Positions 5,416-12,723 of a DNA stretch of 22,512 bases are shown in pieces. Positions within the stretch are counted from its first letter, which is position 1; each line of letters begins with the position of its first letter. This DNA is from S34-282 sp034422075. Its GTDB lineage: Bacteria; Chloroflexota; Dehalococcoidia; Lucifugimonadales; Australimonadaceae. The notes below the pieces were generated by a model. That model was given only the letters and a program-made list of their open reading frames with translations. It made no database searches and was not told where the DNA came from. The stretch covers positions 1 through 22,512 of the forward strand of contig DAOUJX010000047.1 in assembly GCA_034422075.1 (NCBI GenBank), written 5' to 3'. The translations under genes and the position numbers were made by a program.

Positions 5416-6174
5416 CTACCTGAAGAGGTCATTCTCGCGCGTACGGATGAGGGGCGCGATGCCGGCGTCGCTGGGAGCATAGGGGTAGCCGCGAATCAGC
5501 GCGACGGGCACGCGCGTCAGCTTGTTCGTCACGAGTTCGGCCGAGGCGGCCAGTTCGTCTGCCACCGCGATTTGCGTCGAGTGCAGCTCGCGTCCATCGG
5601 CGTCGTACTGGCCGCGGTAATCGAGCAGCGCCTCGAGACCGGCTACGCCGATGGCGACGTTCTCCGCACCCTCGCGCCACGGCCTGCCGAACGTGTCGCT
5701 GATGACGACTGCAACATCGACCCCGGCGAGCGTGCGCACGCGCGTGCGTATGGCTCGGGCGGATGCATCGGGGTCCTCCGGCAGCAGAACGGCAAGCTCA
5801 CTCCCGCCCGCATTGGAGGCGTCAACGCCGGAGTTGGCGCATCGGAAGCCGTGGCGCGTCTCGGTCAGCAGCACGCCGCCGTCCATGCGCACGATGCGCA
5901 CTGCCTCGCGGAGGACGACCTCGACGACGCGCGCATCCTTCTCCCAAGCCTCCGCGTATGTACGCGCGAACGCCGACGGCGTCACATCAAGCAGGTCGAC
6001 GACGCGCCCCTCCACCTTGGAGACGACCTTTTGCGTGACGACGAGCACGTCGCCGTCCGCCAGCGGCGTGCTCTGCGCACGGGCAGCGTCGACGATGAGA
6101 GCGCCGAGGTCGTCGCCGGCCTTGCACTCAGGCAGGCCTTCGATGCCAATGAGATTGACCGTGGGTGGGGGCAT
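5416..6174 (-). CDS. cofE: Coenzyme F420-0:L-glutamate ligase
   Basis: This 252-residue protein is the usual length for a single-domain CofE. It adds glutamate residues to F420-0 using GTP, the last step of F420 deazaflavin biosynthesis in the cytoplasm. Conserved blocks are visible: GIEGLPECKAGDDLGALI at the N-terminus, DVLVVTQKVVSKVEGRVVDL (GTP and metal region, about residues 42-61), and ISDTFGRPWREG (about 157-168). There is no ribosome-binding site before ATG 6174, but CACAAT lies 7 nt upstream, so the mRNA may be leaderless. It is divergent from the selenoprotein gene. The IS1595-family element ends 10 bp beyond its stop. It implies that the organism uses F420-dependent redox enzymes. 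Confidence 0.93.
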   Translation of the reverse strand: MPPPTVNLIGIEGLPECKAGDDLGALIVDAARAQSTPLADGDVLVVTQKVVSKVEGRVVDLLDVTPSAFARTYAEAWEKDARVVEVVLREAVRIVRMDGGVLLTETRHGFRCANSGVDASNAGGSELAVLLPEDPDASARAIRTRVRTLAGVDVAVVISDTFGRPWREGAENVAIGVAGLEALLDYRGQYDADGRELHSTQIAVADELAASAELVTNKLTRVPVALIRGYPYAPSDAGIAPLIRTRENDLFR

Positions 6175-6218
6175 AAGGGTGATTGTGCCTGCTTACGCGG
6201 TCGCGCGCCACTCTTTGC

Positions 6219-6246
6219 TTGCGCACCTTGCGGGGTCTGCTAGCAT
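6219..6246 (+). promoter_or_regulatory. Promoter of the SelW-like gene
   Basis: TTGCGC (6219-6224) and TAGCAT (6241-6246) are 16 bp apart, with TGC just before the -10 (extended -10 TGCTAGCAT). The start codon at 6275 lies about 22 nt after the expected transcription start, leaving room for the AGGAGGT ribosome-binding site at 6263-6269. Confidence 0.55.
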
Positions 6247-6274
6247 AGGCGCCAAATCGCACAGGAGGTCTCCA

Positions 6275-6574
6275 ATGTCCGACCGCTCGACGGAAGAACT
6301 GGCGGGCGCTGTGCAGGTGGACATCCGCTACTGCCTCCCTTGAGGGAAGCTACCGATGGCTGCCTGGACGGCATCCGAGCTTTACAACGCCCTAGGCTCC
6401 GGCGCTGGCATAACGCTCACGCCGGTGGGAGCGGGCCGCTTCGAGGTCTACGTCGACGGCGAGTTGCTCTACGACAACAAGGCCGTAGGCGCATCCGGTA
6501 TCGGCATCGATGACATCTCGGCCCTCAAGATGCAGGTACAGGAGCGGATGGAGTCGCTGTCGGCCGCCGGCTAG
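6275..6574 (+). CDS. SelW-like (Rdx family) selenoprotein, UGA at 6341-6343 read as Sec
   Basis: ATG 6275 follows a perfect AGGAGGT site (6263-6269). It opens 22 codons ending VDIRYCLP, then TGA (6341-6343), then continues in the same frame through GKLP and 72 more codons to TAG at 6572-6574, giving 99 residues. Read through, it matches the SelW/SelT/SelH-like Rdx family: a beta strand, the redox motif C-L-P-U-G, helix AAWTASELYNALG, then ITLTPVGAGRFEVYVDGELL. These are thioredoxin-fold thiol-redox proteins with CxxU or CxxC. The internal ATG 6356 has no ribosome-binding site. A SECIS-like hairpin starts 13 nt after the UGA. The alternative, a 22-aa peptide followed by an unrelated 72-aa gene, does not explain the joined homology. 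It requires selA, selB, selC and selD elsewhere in the genome. Confidence 0.85.
6357..6377 (+). promoter_or_regulatory. Candidate bacterial SECIS hairpin
   Basis: TGGCTGCC (6357-6364) pairs with GGCATCCG (6370-6377), with one C/T mismatch and one G-T pair, around the loop TGGAC (6365-6369). The loop begins 21 nt after the UGA and has G at its second position. Both features agree with the bacterial SECIS model bound by SelB. The folding was done by eye. Confidence 0.55.
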
Positions 6575-6600
6575 GCGCCGCCCGCCGAACAGCACACCAC

Positions 6601-6624
6601 GAGGCCCCGCAGAAGCGGGGCCTC
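6601..6624. terminator. Bidirectional hairpin between the convergent SelW-like gene and leuA
   Basis: A perfect 10-bp stem GAGGCCCCGC/GCGGGGCCTC surrounds an AGAA loop. Neither side has a T-run, so termination may be weak or may need a protein factor. Its position between two convergent stop codons fits a shared terminator. Confidence 0.65.
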
Positions 6625-6641
6625 TGCGTTGGGCAGCGGCG

Positions 6642-8192
6642 CTACACCGCGCCTGCGGCTTCAGGCGTCTTGGTGGTGTCACCCATCGAGATGAGGCGGT
6701 TAAGGGCGTTCATGTAGGCCTTGGCGGCGGCGACGATGATGTCGGTGTCCGTGGCGCGTCCGATGTAGGTGCGCCCATCCTGCTCAATGCGAATGCTCAC
6801 TTCGCCCATGGCATCGATACCCTCCGTCACCGCGTTGACGCTGAACTCCGTGAGTTCGTTCGGAACGTGAACGATGCGGTTGATGGCTTTGTAGACGGCA
6901 TCGACCGGCCCGGTTCCTGTGGCGGCGTCAGTGAACTGACCGCCCTCGTTGTCGGTCAGGACCACGGTGGCGGTTGGCACCTCGCGGTCGCCGCAGGTTA
7001 CCTGAACGTGCTCGAGGCCGTAGGTCTGATCGATGGCGACGGCGTGGCCGCTCATCAGTGCGATGAGGTCGCGGTCGGTGACCTCGCGCTTCTTGTCGGC
7101 CAGCCCCTTGAACTCCTCGTAGAGCGACGCCATCTCGTCATCGGTGGGGGAATAGCCCAGCTCGTTGAGGCGTGCGCGCAGGCCGTGGCTGCCGCTGAGT
7201 TTGCCGAGAACGAGCTCGCTGCGCGGCACGCCGACGGCGTTCGGGTCAATGATCTCGTAGGTAGAGCGCTCCTTGATGAGGCCGTCCTGGTGGATGCCGG
7301 ATGCGTGGCGGAAGGCGTTGCGCCCGACGATGGCCTTGTTGGGCTGGACGGGGAAGCCTGTGATCTGGCTGACCATGCGGCTCGTGGTGAAGAGCTGCTT
7401 GGTGTTGACGCTGGTGTCGGCGCCGAAGTAGTCGCTGCGGGTGCGCAGCGCCATGATGACTTCTTCCAGCGCGCAGTTGCCCGCTCGCTCGCCGATGCCA
7501 TTGATGCAACCTTCCACCTGCCGCGCACCCACCTTGACCGCTGCAAGGCTGTTGGCGACCGCCATGCCCAAGTCATCGTGGCAGTGGACGGAGAGGCGAA
7601 CGCTGTTACCCAGCTCGGGCGCCTGCTCCATGAGATAGGTCAGTAGGTCGGTGAACTGGGCAGGCACGGCGTAGCCGACGGTGTCGGGGATGTTGATGGT
7701 CGTCGCACCTGCCTCGATGACCGCCTTGACCAGATAGGCGAGGAATTCGCGGTCGGTCCGGCTGGAGTCCATAGGGGAGAACTCGACATCATCTACATGG
7801 GCGCGCGCGCGCTGAACGGAGGTGACCGCCATCTCGACGACCTCCTCCCGGTTCTTGCGAAGCTGGTTCATTAGGTGGTTGTCAGAGGAGGAGAGGAAGA
7901 CGTGGATGCGCGGGTTGGCGGCGTCGCGCAGCGCCTCGGCGGCGCGGTCGATGGCGCCCTCCTTTGCATGAGAAAGGGCGGCAATGATGGGCGTGCGCAC
8001 CTCGCGTGCGACGCGCTGCACCGCCTCGAAATCGCCGGGTGAGGACACCGGGAAGCCGGCCTCGATGACATCGACGCCGAGCCGCTCCAGCTGCTTGGCA
8101 ATCTCCACCTTCTCTTCCACGGTCATTGCAGTCCCCGCAGACTGCTCGCCGTCGCGCAGTGTCGTATCAAAAATCAAGACTCTGTCATCCAT
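6642..8192 (-). CDS. leuA: 2-isopropylmalate synthase
   Basis: This 516-residue protein has the full bacterial length. It condenses acetyl-CoA with 2-oxoisovalerate in the first committed step of leucine synthesis. The N-terminal TIM barrel has DTTLRDGEQ (residues 9-17; catalytic Arg and metal Asp) and SVHCHDDLG (201-209; metal His203 and His205), then GCINGIGERAGNCALEE. The C-terminal about 150 residues (from DQTYGLEHVQVTCGD) form the leucine-binding regulatory LeuA domain, so feedback control is expected. It is the last gene of the ilvB-ilvN-ilvC-leuA operon, 51 bp after ilvC. With the T-box leader it receives both transcriptional and allosteric leucine control. Confidence 0.97.
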   Translation of the reverse strand: MDDRVLIFDTTLRDGEQSAGTAMTVEEKVEIAKQLERLGVDVIEAGFPVSSPGDFEAVQRVAREVRTPIIAALSHAKEGAIDRAAEALRDAANPRIHVFLSSSDNHLMNQLRKNREEVVEMAVTSVQRARAHVDDVEFSPMDSSRTDREFLAYLVKAVIEAGATTINIPDTVGYAVPAQFTDLLTYLMEQAPELGNSVRLSVHCHDDLGMAVANSLAAVKVGARQVEGCINGIGERAGNCALEEVIMALRTRSDYFGADTSVNTKQLFTTSRMVSQITGFPVQPNKAIVGRNAFRHASGIHQDGLIKERSTYEIIDPNAVGVPRSELVLGKLSGSHGLRARLNELGYSPTDDEMASLYEEFKGLADKKREVTDRDLIALMSGHAVAIDQTYGLEHVQVTCGDREVPTATVVLTDNEGGQFTDAATGTGPVDAVYKAINRIVHVPNELTEFSVNAVTEGIDAMGEVSIRIEQDGRTYIGRATDTDIIVAAAKAYMNALNRLISMGDTTKTPEAAGAV

Positions 8193-8243
8193 TGCCCTAC
8201 TCCGCGTCCTCTGGCTTGCTCCTACGCCGTGTAATCGAAGCCT

Positions 8244-9239
8244 CTACTTTTGCTTCAGGAAGGTCATCATCTCGCGCAGGCGCGCGCCAACCTCCTCTAT
8301 CTGGTGGTTGGCGTCCTGCTCGCGGAGCTGGTCGAAGCGGTGGCGCCCCTCGTGGTTCTCCGCAATCCACTCGCGCGCGAATGTGCCGTCCTGGATCTGC
8401 GCAAGCACACTCTTCATGGACTGGCGGACACGGTCGTCGATGACGACAGGTCCCCGGCTGTAGTCGCCGAACTCCGCCGTGTCGCTCACCGAGTAGCGCA
8501 TGTACTTGAGGCCGCCCTCGTACATCAGGTCGACGATGAGCTTCAACTCGTGCAGCACCTCGAAGTACGCAATTTCGGGCTGGTAGCCAGCCTCGACGAG
8601 CGTCTCGAATGCAGTCTTGACGAGGGCGGACGTACCGCCGCACAGCACCGACTGTTCGCCGAACAGGTCCGTCTCCGTCTCCTCTTGGAAGGTGGTCGCG
8701 ACGATGCCTGCGCGCATGCACCCGACGCCGGCGCCGTAGGCGAGCGCGTTCGGCAGCGCCTCGCCGCTGGCGTCCTGCTGTATGGCAACGAGCGCGGGAA
8801 CGCCAGATCCCTGTGTGAAGATTTCGCGCATGCGGTGGCCCGGCGCCTTAGGCGCAATCATCGAGACATCGACGCTGTCGGGCGGCACGATCTCACGGAA
8901 GTGGATATTGAAGCCGTGCGCGAACATCAGCGTCTTGGAGGAGTCGAGGTGGGGCTCGATGGCGCTCTCGTAAAGCGAGCGCTGCACGTGGTCGGGGACG
9001 AGCACCATGATGAAATCGGACGCCTTGGTCACCTCCTCCGGCAGCCCGACGGACAGGCCTTCGGCCTCCGCCTTGGCTCGGCTTGACGAGCCCTCGTAGA
9101 GGCCGACAATGACGTCGACGCCGTTGTCGCGCAAGTTGAGAGCGTGCGCGTGGCCCTGCGAGCCGTAGCCCATGACCCCGACGCGCTTGCCTTGCAGCCT
9201 CGCTGGGTCTACGTCCTTCTCGTAGTAAATGGTTGCCAT
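8244..9239 (-). CDS. ilvC: Ketol-acid reductoisomerase (class I, NADP type)
   Basis: This 331-residue protein is a class I short-form enzyme. It isomerises and reduces acetolactate or acetohydroxybutyrate to the dihydroxy acid, using Mg and NAD(P)H. The Rossmann motif GYGSQGHAHALNLRDNGVDV lies near residues 25-44. The all-helical knotted domain has ETDLFGEQSVLCGG (metal Asp and Glu) and EVLHELKLIVDLMYEGG. ATG 9239 has an AGGAGG site about 8 nt upstream. It lies between ilvN and leuA in the same operon. No ilvD is present in the window. Confidence 0.97.
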   Translation of the reverse strand: MATIYYEKDVDPARLQGKRVGVMGYGSQGHAHALNLRDNGVDVIVGLYEGSSSRAKAEAEGLSVGLPEEVTKASDFIMVLVPDHVQRSLYESAIEPHLDSSKTLMFAHGFNIHFREIVPPDSVDVSMIAPKAPGHRMREIFTQGSGVPALVAIQQDASGEALPNALAYGAGVGCMRAGIVATTFQEETETDLFGEQSVLCGGTSALVKTAFETLVEAGYQPEIAYFEVLHELKLIVDLMYEGGLKYMRYSVSDTAEFGDYSRGPVVIDDRVRQSMKSVLAQIQDGTFAREWIAENHEGRHRFDQLREQDANHQIEEVGARLREMMTFLKQK

Positions 9240-9287
9240 CCCATCCCCTCCTAAATTCGCATGTGCTTCATGTCAGCGCCCGCGCCG

Positions 9288-9857
9288 CTAGGGAACTACC
9301 TCGGCGTCGGGCGCGCTTTGATCGACGTTTTCGAGGGTCCGCTTTCGCGAACCCGTCGCTGGGGCGCCGCGCGACATCGCCACGCTGCCCGTCCGCATGA
9401 TCTCTCTGATGCCGAACGGCTTCACCAGTTGGATGAGGGCGTTCACCTTCTCCTCGTCGCCCGTAACCTCGACGATCACGACGCCCGCGCCGACGTCGAC
9501 GACGTGCGCCCTGAAGATGTCGACTATCTCCAGCACTTCGGCGCGCGTCTGCGGGGTGGTACGTACCTTGATGAGCGCCAGTTCTCGCGCAACGATGCTC
9601 TCTTGCGATATGTCGTTCACGCGCACGACGTCGATGAGCTTGTAGAGCTGCTTGGTTACCTGCTCGACGACGTAGTCATCGCCTTCGACGGCGAACGTCA
9701 TGCGCGAGAGGCCCTGCACCTCGCTGTGTCCAACGGCGAGGTTTGAGATATTGAATCCGCGCCGGCGGAAGAGGCCGGAGACGCGCGTGAGCACGCCCGG
9801 CTTGTCGTGGACGAGCGCAGTAATGGTGTGGGTCTCGGCCTTGCTGTCTACCGCCAT
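9288..9857 (-). CDS. ilvN: Acetolactate synthase, small regulatory subunit
   Basis: This is a 189-residue protein. The N-terminal ACT domain (about residues 11-85) begins ITALVHDKPGVLTRVSGLF and includes RRGFNISNLAVGHSE, the valine-binding fold of IlvN/IlvH. The C-terminal acetolactate synthase small-subunit domain follows (IVARELALIKVRT...). It activates the IlvB catalytic subunit and gives it end-product inhibition. Its start overlaps the end of ilvB by 10 nt, so the two subunits are translationally coupled. Confidence 0.95.
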   Translation of the reverse strand: MAVDSKAETHTITALVHDKPGVLTRVSGLFRRRGFNISNLAVGHSEVQGLSRMTFAVEGDDYVVEQVTKQLYKLIDVVRVNDISQESIVARELALIKVRTTPQTRAEVLEIVDIFRAHVVDVGAGVVIVEVTGDEEKVNALIQLVKPFGIREIMRTGSVAMSRGAPATGSRKRTLENVDQSAPDAEVVP

Positions 9858-11548
9858 GCGCGCTCTCCCTCTCCGAGCGGCCCTTCGAGCATCTCCGCCA
9901 CGCTCTCGCCCGCGGGCAGGTGAGGGTAGACGTTCTCCTCCGGTTCGACCCGGAAGTCGATAAGCGCCGGCCCATCGACGGCCATCGCATCGTCGACGGC
10001 CTCGCGCACCTTGGCGCGGTCGGTGACGCGGGCGGCCCAGATGCCGTACGCCTCGGCCAGGCGCACGAAGTCGGGGTTGCCGCTGTACTCGACGGCAACA
10101 CGATTACGGTCGTGGAAGAGGTCTTGGAGCTGGCGCACCAGGCCCAGAAAGTTGTTGTTGAGAATGGCGAACTTCACGGGCACGCGGTGTTCCACGATGG
10201 TAGCCAGCTCCGACATGGTCATCTGGAAGCCGCCGTCACCGGCGATGCTCCAGACCACCTTGTCGGGACGTCCGATTGCGGCGCCCATTGCGGCGGGCAC
10301 CTCAAAGCCCATGGTGCCCAGGCCGCCGGAGGTAATCCACGAATTGGGCTCTTTGAAGCGGTAATGCTGCGCGGCCCACATCTGGTGCTGGCCGACGCCG
10401 GTGACGACGATGGCATTGCCATCGGTCGCATCCGATATCTCGCGAACCACGTACTGCGGCAGCAGGCGGTCAGACTCTGGTAAGCGATCGGAGGGATGCT
10501 CATCGCGCAAGCGGTCGATCTCTTGCAGCCATTCGGTGTGCGTCTGCGGCTCGACCTCGCGCTCAAGTGCGTGAAGTACGCGCTTGGCGTCGCCGACGAT
10601 AGGCACCGTCACGCGGACGTTCTTGCCGACCTCCGCAGGGTCGATGTCAATGTGAATAACTTGGGCGTTGGGCGCGAACGTGCTGATGCGGCCCGTGACG
10701 CGATCGTCGAAGCGCATCCCGACGGCAATGAGCAGATCGGCGCGGTCGATGGCCCAGTTGATATGCGCCCAACCGTGCATCCCAGGCATACCGAGGGTGA
10801 GCACATGATCCTCGTTCATGCTGCTGATGCCGAGCAGCGTGGTGACGACGGGCAGTTGCGCCTTCTCGGCGAGATTCTTCAACTCTGCGAATGCGCCCGA
10901 GATGACGACGCCATGACCGGCGAGGATAAGCGGGCGCTGCGCCTCACGGATGAGGCGGGCCGCGCGCTTAACCATCTGGCTGTGCCCTTCCATCGTGGGC
11001 TGGTAGGAGGGCAGGTTGACCTCGTCCGGATAGTCGAAATCGGCCACATCCGTCTGTACGTCGCGCGGGAGGTCGATGAGCACAGGGCCGGGGCGTCCGG
11101 TGCGGGCGATGTGAAACGCCTCCTTCAGCACGCCGGGCAACTCCGCTGTGTCCATGACGAGGTAGTTGTGCTTGGTGACGGGCAGCGTAATGCCGGTCGT
11201 GTCCGTCTCCTGGAAAGCGTCCCGTCCGATTGCTCCGCGCGGCACCTGCCCCGTAACGGCGACCATGGGGACTGAGTCCATCATCGCAGTAGCGAGCGGC
11301 GTGACGAGGTTGGTCGCGCCGGGCCCCGAGGTAGCGATTGCGACACCTACCTTGCCGGTTGCGCGCGCGTAGCCGTCGGCAGCGTGGCCGGCGTTCTGCT
11401 CATGGCGGACCAGCACGTGCTTGAGCTGAGGGTACTCGGGCAGCACCTGATAGAGAGGCAGGATGGCCCCGCCCGGCAGGCCGAACGCCACGTCGACACC
11501 CTCGCGCAGCAGCGCCTCGCACACCATCTGTCCGCCGCTCAACCGCAT
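9848..11548 (-). CDS. ilvB: Acetolactate synthase, large catalytic subunit
   Basis: This is a 566-residue ThDP enzyme that makes acetolactate from two pyruvates or acetohydroxybutyrate from pyruvate and 2-oxobutyrate. The N-terminal PYR domain has the catalytic Glu in VLVRHEQNAGHAADGYARAT (about residues 45-64), the central FAD-binding domain follows, and the C-terminal ThDP site has GDGGFQMT...NNN. It is the first gene of the ilvB-ilvN-ilvC-leuA operon. Its ATG lies about 24 nt downstream of the T-box terminator, so expression depends on antitermination by uncharged tRNA. Confidence 0.97.
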   Translation of the reverse strand: MRLSGGQMVCEALLREGVDVAFGLPGGAILPLYQVLPEYPQLKHVLVRHEQNAGHAADGYARATGKVGVAIATSGPGATNLVTPLATAMMDSVPMVAVTGQVPRGAIGRDAFQETDTTGITLPVTKHNYLVMDTAELPGVLKEAFHIARTGRPGPVLIDLPRDVQTDVADFDYPDEVNLPSYQPTMEGHSQMVKRAARLIREAQRPLILAGHGVVISGAFAELKNLAEKAQLPVVTTLLGISSMNEDHVLTLGMPGMHGWAHINWAIDRADLLIAVGMRFDDRVTGRISTFAPNAQVIHIDIDPAEVGKNVRVTVPIVGDAKRVLHALEREVEPQTHTEWLQEIDRLRDEHPSDRLPESDRLLPQYVVREISDATDGNAIVVTGVGQHQMWAAQHYRFKEPNSWITSGGLGTMGFEVPAAMGAAIGRPDKVVWSIAGDGGFQMTMSELATIVEHRVPVKFAILNNNFLGLVRQLQDLFHDRNRVAVEYSGNPDFVRLAEAYGIWAARVTDRAKVREAVDDAMAVDGPALIDFRVEPEENVYPHLPAGESVAEMLEGPLGEGERAWR

Positions 11549-11572
11549 GCTACCTCACATGCAACCGCATAC

Positions 11573-11602
11573 AAAAATCCCGTCCCAGCACATGGGACGG
11601 GA
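11573..11602 (-). terminator. T-box intrinsic terminator
   Basis: On the minus strand a 10-bp stem TCCCGTCCCA (11602-11593) / TGGGACGGGA (11587-11578) with loop TGTGC is followed by TTTTT. It is mutually exclusive with the antiterminator that contains the T-box sequence just upstream. Confidence 0.9.
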
Positions 11603-11826
11603 CAAAGTGCCCGCGGTACCACCCACGTTCCCCCTTGCATCTCATGCAAGAGGGCCCTCGGTTTGCGCCGTAACGGTGCGCTCCGCCGCCCTACTGCTGC
11701 TTCAGGCTGGCCGCTCCGGGGCGAGTTCAGAGTACCTGCTTCCGCCGGCCTCTCACCAATCGCCGGCTCGCTGAGGCGCGGTGGCCCCTACTACTCCCCT
11801 TCATTGCGGAATCGTCATTAGACGAC
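11573..11826 (-). ncRNA. T-box leader controlling ilvB-ilvN-ilvC-leuA, probable Leu (CUC) specifier
   Basis: The minus-strand leader has the T-box landmarks in order. GGGGAGTAGTAGG gives the stem I AGTA bulge. GGTGAGAGGCCGG forms the distal stem I loop region. GAACTCGCCCCGGAG is the specifier region, with codon CTC at 11725-11723 placed by the usual NNN-ACC-xxx-GAG context. The T-box GGGTGGTACCGCGG (11624-11611) has UGGU complementary to the ACCA end of tRNA-Leu, and the terminator follows. Uncharged tRNA stabilises the antiterminator, so the operon is transcribed when leucine charging falls. The T-box class is certain; the Leu specificity is likely but was placed by eye. Confidence 0.93.
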
Positions 11827-11833
11827 GGGCGCA

Positions 11834-11863
11834 ATTGTAGCAATTCGCCGCGCGGAGTGTCAA
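11834..11863 (-). promoter_or_regulatory. Consensus promoter of the ilv-leu T-box operon
   Basis: On the minus strand, TTGACA (11863-11858) and TACAAT (11839-11834) are separated by 18 bp, and TGC precedes the -10. Transcription is expected to start near 11827, right at the T-box stem I. Confidence 0.9.
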
Positions 11864-11939
11864 ACACGCCGCGGGCACCGCTAGGCGTGGGTGCTGTCTG
11901 ACAGCCTCCCCGTAGTTCTGGATTGCACGCGGACGCACG

Positions 11940-12562
11940 TTACCAACCCTGCGTCATCCGGATGGTACCGTGCTCATCCGCCAGTGTTTCGGAGAATTGG
12001 CTCCGCCCTAGATGGCGCTTCCAGATGCGTCTACCTGCGTTAGCCGCATCCCATGGGGCGCCGGGGCCTGTGTTGCCGGGGTACGAATAGCCTTACGCGA
12101 CACGCAAGGCAGGCTCGTCGCGAACATAACGCATTGCACTGGCAAGCCCGCATCGTCCGAAACGACGGTGGCTTGGTCGAACTGATCGTCGATACCGTCC
12201 ACCAATAGCCGCGTGGCCAGATGCACATCGAACTCCTCCTCCGAACCTCTGACCCAGACGTATTCCGGCAAGCCTGGTACAGGGTCCATAAGAAGGCGGT
12301 ACTTCGCGGGTGAACGGGACTTGCCGGATCAGAGCTTAAGGCCCTCTAACGTCCGAGAGCGCTCCTAGGAAGGTCAAGGCGGCGCAGTTGGCCGGAACCG
12401 CCAGGGCGTTCATCGACGTGTGGTGAAGCAACAGATGCGCCTCCTGGGGTCATCCGGGAAGAGCGCCTCGAGGAGATTGCGCAGGTTCAACCACTTGAAG
12501 GAGGTGCGCTGCATCGCACGGCGGTAGCGGTTGAAGCCGCCAACGTACGCGTTGGTGCGCAT
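11940..12562 (-). pseudogene. Decayed NYN-domain (PIN-like) nuclease gene
   Basis: Minus-strand fragments in several frames line up in order with one NYN protein of about 207 residues. The N-terminus from 12562 reads MRTNAYVGGFNRYRRAMQRT then WLNLRNLLEALFPDD. A shifted frame near 12413-12340 gives ALTFLGAL. From about 12290 it reads VRGSEEEFDVHLATRLLVDG and ATVVSDDAGL. Finally RSQFSETLADEHGTIRMTQG runs to a TAA at 11942-11940. Intact relatives read VDGFNLYY and SNDSDL, so the first catalytic Asp has become Gly and the second acidic motif has partly decayed. Stops and frameshifts separate the blocks. It is most likely an old dead gene; this and the promoter fill most of the 11827-12723 gap. 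Confidence 0.75.
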
Positions 12563-12708
12563 GGGCAGTTCGCTTCGATGGACAGGGACCTCCGTCGTGG
12601 CGGTCTCGACTCTGCCAGCGAAGCGGTGGGGACATAAGGGAAGCCCTGCAGGCAACCGGAGGAGCATCAACCATCATTTGTCACAGCCCCTCTCTATCTA
12701 CCCTCTGC

Positions 12709-12714
12709 TAGCAT
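12709..12714 (+). promoter_or_regulatory. -10 element for the CPBP gene pair
   Basis: TAGCAT, preceded by TGC (extended -10 TGCTAGCAT), ends 9 nt before the ATG at 12724. This leaves almost no 5' leader and no room for a ribosome-binding site. No good -35 is seen at the normal spacing. Confidence 0.4.
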
Positions 12715-12723
12715 GGCCACGCT

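Noticed and set aside
5374..6243. 289-codon plus-strand frame opposite cofE
   Set aside because: It is antisense of CofE and resembles no family; it starts inside the transposon terminal repeat.
6275..6343. Independent 22-aa peptide gene ending at TGA
   Set aside because: The frame continues without interruption into sequence that completes an Rdx-family protein, so the TGA is better read as selenocysteine.
6510..7646. 378-codon plus-strand frame opposite leuA
   Set aside because: It is a shadow of a high-GC gene; the minus strand is unambiguous LeuA.
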